Source: Caballeronia pedi (GTDB taxonomy: Bacteria; Pseudomonadota; Gammaproteobacteria; Burkholderiales; Burkholderiaceae). From it: a DNA stretch of 64,000 bases. The notes under the pieces were generated by a model that was not told where the DNA came from, made no database searches, and worked only from the letters and a program-made list of their open reading frames with translations. Location: the NCBI RefSeq assembly GCF_001544915.2, contig NZ_FCOE02000014.1, positions 119,346 through 183,345 of the forward strand, in the 5' to 3' direction. Shown in pieces: positions 26,372 through 34,243 of the stretch (position 1 is the first letter of the stretch; every line of letters starts with the position of its first letter). The position numbers were made by a program, and so were the translations under genes.

Positions 26372-27562
26372 ATGGCCGACGCCGCCCGTTTCAACTGGGA
26401 AGATCCGCTCTTGCTGGATCAGCAACTGACCGAAGACGAACGCATGGTGCGCGACGCCGCGCACGCCTACGCGCAGGACAAGCTGCAGCCGCGCGTGACG
26501 CAGGCGTTTCGCGAGGAAAAGACCGATCCGGCGATCTTCCGCGAGATGGGCGAACTGGGCCTGCTCGGCCCGACGATTCCCGAACAGTACGGCGGTCCGG
26601 GTCTCAACTACGTGTGCTACGGCCTGATCGCGCGCGAGGTCGAACGTGTGGATTCGGGCTATCGCTCGATGATGTCGGTGCAGTCGTCGCTCGTGATGGT
26701 GCCGATCAACACCTTCGGCAGCGAGGCGCAAAAGGAAAAATATCTGCCGAAGCTCGCGCGCGGCGAGTGGATCGGCTGCTTTGGTCTCACCGAGCCGAAC
26801 GCCGGCTCCGATCCGGCCAGCATGACGACGCGCGCAAAGAAAGTGCAGAACGGCTATTCGCTATCCGGCACGAAGATGTGGATTTCGAACTCGCCGATCG
26901 CGGACGTGTTCGTCGTCTGGGCGAAGCTGGAGGAAGACGGTCGCGACGAGATTCGCGGTTTCATCCTCGAGAAAGGCTGGAAGGGTCTGTCGGCGCCCGC
27001 GATTCACGGCAAGGTCGGCTTGCGCGCGTCGATCACCGGTGAAATCGTGATGGACGAAGTGTTCGTCCCCGAAGAGAACCTGCTGCCGAACGTGCGCGGG
27101 CTCAAAGGCCCGTTCACCTGCCTGAACTCGGCGCGCTACGGTATTTCGTGGGGCGCGCTCGGCGCGGCCGAAGCGTGCTGGCACACGGCGCGGCAATACA
27201 CGCTGGACCGCAAGCAGTTCGGCCGGCCGCTCGCGGCGAACCAGCTGATCCAGAAGAAGCTCGCCGACATGCAGACCGAAATCACGCTCGGCCTGCAAGG
27301 TGTGCTGCGCCTCGGCCGCATGAAGGACGAAGGCACGGCGGCTGTCGAGATCACGTCGATCATGAAGCGCAATTCGTGCGGCAAGGCGCTCGATATCGCC
27401 CGCCTTGCGCGCGACATGCTCGGCGGCAACGGCATCTCCGATGAATTCGGCGTCGCGCGTCACCTCGTCAATCTCGAAGTGGTGAACACGTACGAAGGCA
27501 CGCACGACATTCACGCGCTGATTCTCGGCCGCGCGCAGACGGGCATTCAGGCGTTTTTCTAA
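26372..27562 (+). CDS. gcdH: Glutaryl-CoA dehydrogenase (acyl-CoA dehydrogenase family)
   Basis: A 396-residue FAD enzyme that oxidises and decarboxylates glutaryl-CoA to crotonyl-CoA in lysine, tryptophan and glutarate breakdown. The N-terminal FNWEDPLLLDQQLTEDERMV and GCFGLTEPNAGSDP are typical of GcdH, and the catalytic glutamate lies in VNTYEGTHDIHALILGR. Length is standard without the mitochondrial presequence. The start at 26372 is preceded by a short purine-rich stretch. It is probably regulated by the divergent IclR protein. The usual partner, a CoA-transferase, is not next to it. Confidence 0.93.
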   Translation: MADAARFNWEDPLLLDQQLTEDERMVRDAAHAYAQDKLQPRVTQAFREEKTDPAIFREMGELGLLGPTIPEQYGGPGLNYVCYGLIAREVERVDSGYRSMMSVQSSLVMVPINTFGSEAQKEKYLPKLARGEWIGCFGLTEPNAGSDPASMTTRAKKVQNGYSLSGTKMWISNSPIADVFVVWAKLEEDGRDEIRGFILEKGWKGLSAPAIHGKVGLRASITGEIVMDEVFVPEENLLPNVRGLKGPFTCLNSARYGISWGALGAAEACWHTARQYTLDRKQFGRPLAANQLIQKKLADMQTEITLGLQGVLRLGRMKDEGTAAVEITSIMKRNSCGKALDIARLARDMLGGNGISDEFGVARHLVNLEVVNTYEGTHDIHALILGRAQTGIQAFF

Positions 27563-27584
27563 ACGGACTTCATTCACAATCGGG

Positions 27585-27614
27585 AAAGGCCGGTGCTGCG
27601 CGCGCCGGCCTTTT
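27585..27614 (+). terminator. Intrinsic terminator after gcdH
   Basis: Stem AAAGGCCGG / CCGGCCTTT followed by TTTT, 23 bases after the stop. Confidence 0.8.
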
Positions 27615-27826
27615 GCTTTTCGGCGGTCATACAGTTTGTAACTTTCGATACGCGCCTGAAACTTTTACGGGACAGATCGAATCCATTCCAGACGATGTCG
27701 ATGTATTGACGAGCGCGGGCAACTGGAACGGAATCTGCGTGAGTCCGCGCGGCGGGACGTACGCCTCCTCGTCAGCGACCCCATCTTTGGTTACGATGCG
27801 CGTAGCCTTACCGATTGGAGCCTTTA

Positions 27827-28129
27827 ATGTCAGAAATCAACAAGGAGCGATTCATGTCGGATATCAAAACCGTACTCGCTGACGCCGAAGATCTTTTGAA
27901 GCAGGCGGCTACCGCCACCGGTGAACGCGCTTCCGAATTGCGCGAGTCGGCGCTCACCCGTCTGAAGCAGGCAAAGGAGAAAGCCGCTGACGCCCAGGTC
28001 GTCGTGATCGAGCGCGGCAAGAAGGCCGCGCGCGCCACCGACGACTACGTGCACGAGCATCCGTGGGCGTCCATCGGCATTGCGGCGGGTCTCGGCATGG
28101 TCATCGGCCTGCTGATCAACCGCAAGTAA
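27827..28129 (+). CDS. DUF883 family membrane-anchored protein (ElaB/YqjD-like)
   Basis: A 100-residue protein starting MSEINKERFMSDIKTVLADA. A long amphipathic, Ala/Lys/Glu-rich helix (about 10–70) leads to a C-terminal membrane segment ending GLGMVIGLLINRK. E. coli ElaB and YqjD of this family are tail-anchored proteins that associate with ribosomes in stationary phase; the same role is only inferred here. GGAG before 27827 supports this start, although a second ATG at 27854 also has AAGGAG before it. The gene leads a stress-type membrane cluster. Confidence 0.88.
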   Translation: MSEINKERFMSDIKTVLADAEDLLKQAATATGERASELRESALTRLKQAKEKAADAQVVVIERGKKAARATDDYVHEHPWASIGIAAGLGMVIGLLINRK

Positions 28130-28311
28130 CAGCCGGCTCCTCGCCTTCATGGCCCGCAGATTGCTAATCTGCTCTCTGTCGCGGTTCCCGCTGAACTGAA
28201 CCGCGAGCGCTCTGCCCGGGCGCGCGGCTCGACACTCGCGCCGGCCGGCCGCCTCGTGCGCCGACCGGAACCACAAAAAAGCGGCACCAACGCGCTTCTC
28301 GCATCCAAGCC

Positions 28312-28692
28312 ATGACGACAGAACGGCCACCGCAGCAATCGTCCCCCGGACCGCTGCGACGAATCCTGAGCTCCGCCTTCGCCATCTTCGAGACGCGCCT
28401 TGAACTCATCGGCATCGAGCTTCAGGAGGAGAAGGAGCGCCTCATCGGCGTGCTTTTCCTCGGCCTCGCCGCCATGATGCTCGCGATGATGGCGCTCATC
28501 TCGCTGACGGTGCTCATCGCCATTTTCTTCTGGGACACGTATCGCTGGCAGGCGCTCGGCGGCATCACCTTGCTCTATGCGCTGATCGCGCTTGCATGCG
28601 GCCTGCGCGCGCGCAGCAGCTTGCGCGATGCGCCGAACATGTTCGACGACACGCTCGCCGAATTCCGCAAAGACCGCGACACGTTCCGCTGA
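28312..28692 (+). CDS. Phage holin-like membrane protein (YqjE family)
   Basis: A 126-residue membrane protein. Residues 18–45 form an amphipathic helix (SAFAIFETRLELIGIELQEE), followed by two long hydrophobic segments (about 46–75 and 82–100) and an acidic tail. It matches the holin superfamily III / YqjE proteins, which are host genes despite the name. In E. coli yqjD, yqjE and yqjK form an operon, and the same order with DUF883 upstream is seen here. Function is not established. The next gene follows 20 bases on. Confidence 0.82.
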   Translation: MTTERPPQQSSPGPLRRILSSAFAIFETRLELIGIELQEEKERLIGVLFLGLAAMMLAMMALISLTVLIAIFFWDTYRWQALGGITLLYALIALACGLRARSSLRDAPNMFDDTLAEFRKDRDTFR

Positions 28693-28712
28693 TCCCGCGC
28701 CCCTACCAAGCC

Positions 28713-29210
28713 ATGAGCCAACACGACGACACCTTCAGGTCGCCCAAGCGCGACAAGATGCAGAAACTGCGCACGCCGCACATGCGCGCGCTGCGCAAGG
28801 AACTGCTGATCGCCCGTGCGGATGTCGAGCGGATGGAACTGCGGCAGGCGACTTACGATCTGCGCTCGTCCGTCACGCACTTCAGTTTTCTGCGCTTTCT
28901 GATGCCGGGCGGCGGTTCGCGCCGCTGGGGCAAGCGCCGCGCGTCGGCGGGCGGCATCGGCGGCATCCTCGGCTCGCTGCTCGGATCGGGCAACCTGGGA
29001 CTGCTGCTCAAGCAGTACCCGATCATCGGCTCGCTCGCCTCGCTCGTGCTCACCAAGCCGGTGCGAACGAAGCTGCTGCACGGCGCGAAGCCCGTACTCA
29101 AATGGGGCGGCCTCGCGCTCGCCGGATGGGAAGGCTGGCGCATCTATCAGCAGATGAAGACCACCGCGCCCGAAACGTCCAGTGACGCCGCTGATCCGAC
29201 CGTGTTCTGA
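28713..29210 (+). CDS. DUF3318 family protein
   Basis: A 165-residue protein starting MSQHDDTFRSPKRDKMQKLR. The N-terminal half is a basic amphipathic helix, the centre is Gly-rich (GGIGGILGSLLGSGNLG), and hydrophobic segments follow. It fits the DUF3318 family found behind the holin-like gene in Burkholderiaceae, and takes the place that YqjK has in enterobacteria. No function can be assigned. No Shine-Dalgarno of note; the start is set by the family N-terminus. It converges on the minor pilin operon, 8 bases apart. Confidence 0.75.
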   Translation: MSQHDDTFRSPKRDKMQKLRTPHMRALRKELLIARADVERMELRQATYDLRSSVTHFSFLRFLMPGGGSRRWGKRRASAGGIGGILGSLLGSGNLGLLLKQYPIIGSLASLVLTKPVRTKLLHGAKPVLKWGGLALAGWEGWRIYQQMKTTAPETSSDAADPTVF

Positions 29211-29218
29211 CATCGGCA

Positions 29219-29671
29219 TCATTCCTTTCCCGCCCAGCACCGCGCCGACTGCGCCGCATCGAGCGGATCGGTCGCACCGGGCGCGTGATTCCAGCGCAGT
29301 CCGGTGGCGTCGATGACGAAGGCGCCGCAGCCGTCGTCCTGCATCGGGCCTGTCGCGACGGGCACGGCTTCGATCGCATAGCCGCCGTTCGTCGATGATT
29401 CCGGCAGCACGGCGACGCGATACACCGGGGCGCCATTCGAAGGCGCCTGATCGAGCCCTGCACTCAGCGCGATGGCGTCGCCGCTCTCCGATGTCTGCGC
29501 GAGCCGCGCCGTTTCGACGAACTGAACGGCCCGCATCAACGCCGACGCGGCTTCCACCCGATGCGCCTTCACCACGTGCGTCCGATACGCGGGAACGGCG
29601 AAACTCGCGATGATCGCCGCGACGGCCAGCGCGATCATCAATTCAAGCAGGCTGAAGCCTTTCTCTTTCAT
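29219..29671 (-). CDS. Type IV pilin-like protein, PilE type
   Basis: A 150-residue protein with a class III prepilin signal MKEKG|FSLLELMIALAVAAII: cleavage is expected after G5, leaving an N-methylated phenylalanine and the conserved E5 of the mature protein. The C-terminal half has two cysteines (DGCGAF and ARCW) that can form the pilin D-region disulfide. It is the last gene of a five-gene leftward pilin operon. An AAGGA lies before the start. PilE/ComP-like minor pilin is more likely than a major pilin, given the operon. Confidence 0.85.
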   Translation of the reverse strand: MKEKGFSLLELMIALAVAAIIASFAVPAYRTHVVKAHRVEAASALMRAVQFVETARLAQTSESGDAIALSAGLDQAPSNGAPVYRVAVLPESSTNGGYAIEAVPVATGPMQDDGCGAFVIDATGLRWNHAPGATDPLDAAQSARCWAGKE

Positions 29672-29680
29672 GTCGATCCT

Positions 29681-30166
29681 TCAAAACGGCCGGGCGACGA
29701 CGCGCCGCCAGTGACGTGTGCTCGCGCCGTCCGCGATATCGATTCGAAGCTGTAGCCAGGCTTCGGAATCCGGCGTCGCGCCGAAACCGCGCGCGGTGAT
29801 CAGGTAGGACGCGCCCGCCCCCGCTTCGATCAGGCACTGCGGCGCGTGGCGCGCGTACGGCCAGGAGGCGAACGGCGCGATGGCGGCGGCGGAAGGTCCT
29901 TCGAACGATGCTTTCAGGCGCCATCGCGACGGTTCGTCGTTCGGCGATGGGCTGGTCGCAGGCAACGCGAGCGCCAGCATCCGGCTGCATCGGATGAGCG
30001 CGCTGTCCGCTGCATGGAAGGCCTGCACGCGCTCGCGCGTCGCGACGGTCGCGCGAGCCGCCACGAGCGATGTCTGCAGCCACGCGCTCGCGGTGACCAG
30101 CATCATCGCGGCGAGAATCAGGACGATCGGCAACGTGGCGCCGTTTGAACGTGAACGACGCTTCAT
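29681..30166 (-). CDS. PilX-like minor pilin assembly protein
   Basis: A 161-residue protein starting MKRRSRSNGATLPIVLILAAM. It has a basic N-terminus, a single hydrophobic helix (about 10–32) and the ARATVATRERVQAFHAADSALIRC stretch typical of PilX/GspK-like N-termini. It lacks the strict prepilin glutamate, as PilX proteins often do. Its start overlaps the PilW-like stop as ATGA. Expected role: part of the minor pilin priming complex of type IV pili in the inner membrane and periplasm. Confidence 0.8.
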   Translation of the reverse strand: MKRRSRSNGATLPIVLILAAMMLVTASAWLQTSLVAARATVATRERVQAFHAADSALIRCSRMLALALPATSPSPNDEPSRWRLKASFEGPSAAAIAPFASWPYARHAPQCLIEAGAGASYLITARGFGATPDSEAWLQLRIDIADGASTRHWRRVVARPF

Positions 30167-30951
30167 CGCGCGTCTCCGGATGCGCCCGTCGACGCATTGC
30201 GAATCGCGACGCGCCGCCAGAACGTCTGGCGCGCGCGGCCGTCGTCGGCAAAGGCAGGCGCGCCGCTGCAATCGACGTAGTTCGTTCTGCGCTTCGTCTG
30301 CGTGGCGAAGCCGCGCACGAGCACGCAAATATCGGCGGCGTAGGCATCGCGCCAGCGCTCGCGCGCGACCGCCGTCGCGTCCAGCGCCGCTGGCGTGCCC
30401 GTCAGCCAGTACGTCACCCGAAACCGTTCGATTCCTTCGACGACGGGTTGCGCCTGCCTGCCGCCGCCCTCGCAGTAAAGCTCGGGTTCGCCGGAGGAAC
30501 TGCTGGGCTTCGCGTAGAAGCGGTTCGTGACGAACGCATCGGCGACGGTCTGGCCGATGCAATCCGTCGGCACGCCGCCGCTCGACGCCCACGTGGACAC
30601 GACGTCGGCCGAATAGCGGATCTGCACGCCGTCCGAACGGCTTGCGAGCGCTTCGCACGAGGCCGCCGTTTCCGCGCCGACGACGCGGCCTTGCGCGCAG
30701 CCGAATATCGCTGCGTCGACGTTCGGGCCGAGCTTCGACGCGAATCCGGCCATCTGGATCTGCTGGCCGAGCACGTCGAGCGCAACGGACCCGGCGTCGT
30801 GAATGCGTGCGGCATCGGTGGCGCGCTCGAACGCGGCGCGCTGCGCCCGATAAAGCGCCAGCGACGCGCTCACGATCGCCATGCCGAGCGCGAGCGCGAT
30901 CGTCATTTCCAGCAGCGTATGGCCGCGCGATGCGAGGAGGCGTGGAGTCAT
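30163..30951 (-). CDS. PilW-like minor pilin
   Basis: A 262-residue protein starting MTPRLLASRGHTLLEMTIAL, with a class III prepilin signal cleaved after the G of SRG and the conserved glutamate at mature position 5. The central part has several cysteines and a region reading VQIRYSADVVSTW. PilW family proteins prime pilus assembly. It overlaps its neighbours on both sides by ATGA, so the genes are translationally coupled. Confidence 0.83.
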   Translation of the reverse strand: MTPRLLASRGHTLLEMTIALALGMAIVSASLALYRAQRAAFERATDAARIHDAGSVALDVLGQQIQMAGFASKLGPNVDAAIFGCAQGRVVGAETAASCEALASRSDGVQIRYSADVVSTWASSGGVPTDCIGQTVADAFVTNRFYAKPSSSSGEPELYCEGGGRQAQPVVEGIERFRVTYWLTGTPAALDATAVARERWRDAYAADICVLVRGFATQTKRRTNYVDCSGAPAFADDGRARQTFWRRVAIRNASTGASGDAR

Positions 30952-31331
30952 CGCGCGAACGCCACCGCAATGCACGACGTGAGCGACCTGGCGAGCGGCT
31001 CGGGGCAGGGATCGGCGCGGTCGTCGGCGCGCCAGCTCACCGTCGCGATGCGCACGCCGTCGGCGCGATCGAACACCGCGACATCGCCTGCGGGCAGCAT
31101 CGACGACGCCCTCGCCTGCCACTGCGACACGATCGCCGCGCGGTCCGCATCGCTACGCACGCCCTCCGCGACCGAATCCGCGATGAGCGCCGCGCGTTCC
31201 CGCAGCAGCGCCGCCCGCTCGCCGCGCGCCAGCGCGCTCTGCACTGCAACCACCCCGAGCGCGGTCACGGCCGTGAGCGCAAGCGCGATCATCACTTCGA
31301 TCAGCGAGTCGCCGCATTGCGTGCGCTTCAT
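30948..31331 (-). CDS. PilV-like minor pilin
   Basis: A 127-residue protein starting MKRTQCGDSLIEVMIALALT, with a prepilin signal in which G7 precedes DSLIEVMIAL and the conserved glutamate is at mature position 5. It is short for PilV. The order after FimT and before PilW is the standard one. Starts and stops overlap as ATGA on both sides. Confidence 0.82.
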   Translation of the reverse strand: MKRTQCGDSLIEVMIALALTAVTALGVVAVQSALARGERAALLRERAALIADSVAEGVRSDADRAAIVSQWQARASSMLPAGDVAVFDRADGVRIATVSWRADDRADPCPEPLARSLTSCIAVAFAR

Positions 31332-31870
31332 GCCGACGCTCCGCAACCGCCCTGCGTCATGCGCGCCCGCCCGCCGGCAGCGAGGCGGATGCAGCGGCGC
31401 GACGCGGAATTCGCCGCGGAATCGGCGCCGCGCGGAGCGAAGTCGAAGCTGCGGAAGCCGCCGATCACCTGCCCGTCGGGCGGCGTGAATGACAACTCGG
31501 TCGATGTTCCCGCAATCGAGATCGATGTCATCGCCGGCTGCATCCGCAGAAGTGTCGACGTGCCGTCGCGATCGACGAACAAGCCCCAGCCGCACGACCA
31601 GTCGGTGACGCCGCCATCGCAGCTGCGCCCCGCCGCGAGACAGCGACGGGACGCATCGATTCGGCAAAGCGTCACGCGCGCCCCTCGCCGCACGGCTTCC
31701 GCACGCGCGAGCGAAAGCGTGGAAAACAGTGCACGCGCTCGCGCATCGACCTGATCGCGCGTCTGCCACGCGATGAACGACGGCGCGGCGAAGGTCGCGA
31801 GTATCGCCATGATGGCGAGCACCACGCACAGTTCGACGAGCGTGAATCCCTGATTCCAAGCGCGGGTCAT
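31328..31870 (-). CDS. GspH/FimT family pseudopilin
   Basis: A 180-residue protein starting MTRAWNQGFTLVELCVVLAI, with a textbook prepilin signal (G|FTLVE). The C-terminal domain has cysteine pairs and a GspH-like FSTLSLARAEAVRRG segment. The ATG at 31870 is preferred over the one at 31876 because AAGGA would otherwise touch the start codon. First gene of the fimT–pilV–pilW–pilX–pilE-like operon. A role in pilus priming or DNA uptake is known for FimT homologues; which applies here is not visible. Confidence 0.85.
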   Translation of the reverse strand: MTRAWNQGFTLVELCVVLAIMAILATFAAPSFIAWQTRDQVDARARALFSTLSLARAEAVRRGARVTLCRIDASRRCLAAGRSCDGGVTDWSCGWGLFVDRDGTSTLLRMQPAMTSISIAGTSTELSFTPPDGQVIGGFRSFDFAPRGADSAANSASRRCIRLAAGGRARMTQGGCGASA

Positions 31871-32035
31871 CTGCATTCCTTATCGATCGAGTTGAGTCTG
31901 AGGGCTCAATCTATCGGGAAGGCATGTGCGCCGCCATTAGCCGAATGGCCGAGTGTTCACGCGGTTCACGGCCCGGCAAACTGCGCGAGCGAACTGCAAT
32001 GAATCAGGCTTGGGAGAGAAAGAATGCGAGAAAGA

Positions 32036-32518
32036 TCAGCGCTTGCGCGAACTCGATTTCTTCGGCGCGGCACGCCGGAATTCATCGAGCACGTCTTCGA
32101 ATTCGGAGACGTCTTCGAAACGCTTGTAGACGGAAGCGAAACGCACGTACGCGATGGTGTCGAGCTGGCGCAGTTCGTTCATGACGAGCTCGCCGAGACG
32201 TTCGCTCTGCACTTCGCGCTCGCCGCTGCCGAGCAACTGATACTCGATGCGGGACGCGGCGGCGTCGATCGCATCGGCTGCGACCGGGCGCTTTCTCAGC
32301 GCGAGCTGCATGCTCGCGACGATCTTGCGGCGATCGAACTCGGTGCGGCTGCCGTCTTTCTTGACCACGGCCGGCAACGCCAGTTCGACGCGCTCATAGG
32401 TGGTGAAACGCTTGTCGCACGCGGGACAGCGCCGCCGCCGCCGAATGGCCGCGCCATCCTCCGACACGCGAGAATCCACGACCTGGGTATCTTCGTGTCG
32501 GCAGAATGGGCAGCGCAT
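32036..32518 (-). CDS. nrdR: Transcriptional repressor NrdR
   Basis: A 160-residue repressor of ribonucleotide reductase genes that senses ATP/dATP. The zinc finger cysteines are C3, C6, C31 and C34 (MRCPFC and RRCPAC), followed by an ATP-cone domain (about 49–139, beginning VVKKDGSRTEFDRRKIV). The C-terminus is basic. It lies 18 bases after glyA and is probably cotranscribed, so a ZTP-sensing leader would also influence NrdR levels. Confidence 0.97.
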   Translation of the reverse strand: MRCPFCRHEDTQVVDSRVSEDGAAIRRRRRCPACDKRFTTYERVELALPAVVKKDGSRTEFDRRKIVASMQLALRKRPVAADAIDAAASRIEYQLLGSGEREVQSERLGELVMNELRQLDTIAYVRFASVYKRFEDVSEFEDVLDEFRRAAPKKSSSRKR

Positions 32519-32536
32519 CGGCGGTGTGCTCGAAAA

Positions 32537-33784
32537 TTAACGATAGACCGGGAAACGGCTGGTCAGCTCGGCCACTTGCGCGCGCACGCGCTCGATGGTC
32601 GCCTGGTCTTCCGGATTGTCGAGCACGTCGGCGATCAGGTTGCCGACGATCTCCGCTTCCTTCGTGCCGAAGCCGCGCGTGGTCATCGCGGGCGAGCCGA
32701 GACGCACGCCGCTCGTGACGAACGGCTTTTCCGGATCGTTCGGTATCGCGTTCTTGTTGACGGTGATGTGCGCGGCGCCGAGCGCGGCTTCCGCAGCCTT
32801 GCCGGTGATCTTCTTCGCGCGCAGATCGACCAGCATCACGTGACTTTCCGTGCGGCCCGACACGATGCGCAAACCGCGCTTCACCAGTGTTTCGGCGAGC
32901 ACGCGCGCGTTGTCGATCACGCCTTGCTGATACGTCTTGAAGTCCGGCGACAGCGCTTCCTTGAACGCGACGGCCTTCGCCGCGATCACGTGCATGAGCG
33001 GGCCACCCTGGATGCCCGGGAAGATCGCCGAATTGACCGGCTTCTCGAACTCGGACTTCATCAGGATCACGCCGCCGCGCGGGCCGCGCAGGCTCTTGTG
33101 CGTCGTCGTGGTGACGAAATCGGCGTGCGGCACCGGATTCGGGTAAAGGCCGGCGGCGACGAGACCCGCGTAATGCGCCATGTCGACCATGAAGTAAGCG
33201 CCGACACTCTTCGCGATCTTCGAGAGACGCTCGAAGTCGATGCGCAGCGCGAACGCCGACGCGCCCGCGACGATCAGCTTCGGCTTGTGCTCCTTGGCGA
33301 GCGCTTCGGTCTTTTCGTAGTCGATGTCTTCGGCTTCGTTCAGGCCGTAGCTCACGACGTTGAACCACTTGCCCGACATGTTGACCGGCGAGCCGTGCGT
33401 CAGGTGACCGCCTTCGGCGAGGCTCATGCCCATGATCGTGTCGCCCGGCTTGAGCACCGCGAAAAACACGCCCTGATTCGCCTGCGAACCGGAGTTCGGC
33501 TGCACGTTCGCGGCTTCGGCGCCGAACAGTTGCTTCACGCGGTCGATCGCGAGCTGCTCGACGATGTCGACATACTCGCAGCCGCCGTAGTAGCGCTTGC
33601 CGGGATAACCTTCGGCGTATTTGTTGGTGAGTTGCGAGCCTTGCGCGGCCATCACGGCCGGGCTCGTGTAGTTTTCCGACGCGATCAGCTCGATGTGATC
33701 TTCCTGGCGGCGGTTTTCCTGCTCGATCGCCTTGAGCAATTCGGGATCGACGTTGGCGAGGGTACTTTCGGCTCTGTCAAACAT
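32537..33784 (-). CDS. glyA: Serine hydroxymethyltransferase
   Basis: A 415-residue PLP enzyme that interconverts serine and glycine and loads one-carbon units on tetrahydrofolate. Signatures include IELIASENYTSPAVMAAQGS, NKYAEGYPGKRYYGGCEYVD and the PLP lysine in VTTTTHKSLRGPRGG. It is full length. The gene has a 459-base spacer upstream that contains a ZTP riboswitch on the same strand, linking its expression to purine/one-carbon stress. It is followed by nrdR. Confidence 0.98.
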   Translation of the reverse strand: MFDRAESTLANVDPELLKAIEQENRRQEDHIELIASENYTSPAVMAAQGSQLTNKYAEGYPGKRYYGGCEYVDIVEQLAIDRVKQLFGAEAANVQPNSGSQANQGVFFAVLKPGDTIMGMSLAEGGHLTHGSPVNMSGKWFNVVSYGLNEAEDIDYEKTEALAKEHKPKLIVAGASAFALRIDFERLSKIAKSVGAYFMVDMAHYAGLVAAGLYPNPVPHADFVTTTTHKSLRGPRGGVILMKSEFEKPVNSAIFPGIQGGPLMHVIAAKAVAFKEALSPDFKTYQQGVIDNARVLAETLVKRGLRIVSGRTESHVMLVDLRAKKITGKAAEAALGAAHITVNKNAIPNDPEKPFVTSGVRLGSPAMTTRGFGTKEAEIVGNLIADVLDNPEDQATIERVRAQVAELTSRFPVYR

Positions 33785-33848
33785 ACGTTTTCCGTGAGAT
33801 CAAAACAGGTTGACCGGATCGCGCGCGCGCCGCGTTGGAAGCAGACGC

Positions 33849-33877
33849 AAAAAACGCTGGAAACCGATGGAGTCCAG
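33849..33877 (-). terminator. Possible terminator in glyA leader
   Basis: On the minus strand CTGGA and TCCAG (complements of 33873–33877 and 33857–33861) enclose an 11-base loop and are followed by TTTTTT. The stem is only 5 bp, so it may be the attenuation element of the riboswitch or chance. Confidence 0.35.
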
Positions 33878-33955
33878 ACGCGACGGATAGAGGATGAATC
33901 CGGTTTCGCGGAACGGACAGCCACCGGCAACGCAGCAACGGCGTGCGGATCTCAG

Positions 33956-34050
33956 CTGCCCAGGCGAACGGCAAAACGACGCTCCGCGCTTCCTGGTGGG
34001 TCGCTCCACCTTGAATCCGAAGATTCTATCGCCAGTCACGCGGGGTTTGA
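33956..34050 (-). ncRNA. ZTP riboswitch aptamer (pfl motif)
   Basis: Read on the minus strand, the 5' conserved part is CGUGACUGGCG (complement of 34030–34040). It is followed by a hairpin with GGUGG/CCACC arms and AGGAAGCG, then the hallmark 3' strand GCCGUUCGCCUGGGCA (complement of 33957–33972). These blocks, in this order and spacing, are the pfl consensus, which binds ZTP/ZMP (AICAR phosphates that build up when 10-formyl-tetrahydrofolate is short). Upstream of glyA is one of the classic locations for this riboswitch. High ZTP is expected to raise glyA expression. Confidence 0.92.
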
Positions 34051-34243
34051 GCGTTGTAGTGTAATGGGCGGACAGGCTTTAGGCAACCGGCTTCCGGCGC
34101 GATCCGGCGGGCCTGATATCGCATTTAAAGCACGATCGTTCGCTCCCGCAATTGCTTGCCGCGCCGCATCAATGGAAGTACGCTTTGCGCCGTTGCCGGA
34201 CGCGCTCCGGCTTTACCCATTTCATCCCGTTCGGAGTCCGCTC

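Larger units (their letters stand above)
33785..34243. other. glyA leader and divergent spacer to the SDR gene
   Basis: 459 bases. The part near 33956–34050 is a ZTP aptamer read leftward to glyA, and a terminator-like hairpin lies at 33849–33877. The right part (34051–34243) contains nothing I recognise. A very long rightward open frame crosses this region but is a shadow of glyA and nrdR. Confidence 0.7.

Noticed and set aside
28312..28692. Holin-like gene as a sign of a prophage
   Set aside because: It is a YqjE-type host membrane protein in a conserved DUF883 cluster; no phage structural or lysis genes occur nearby.
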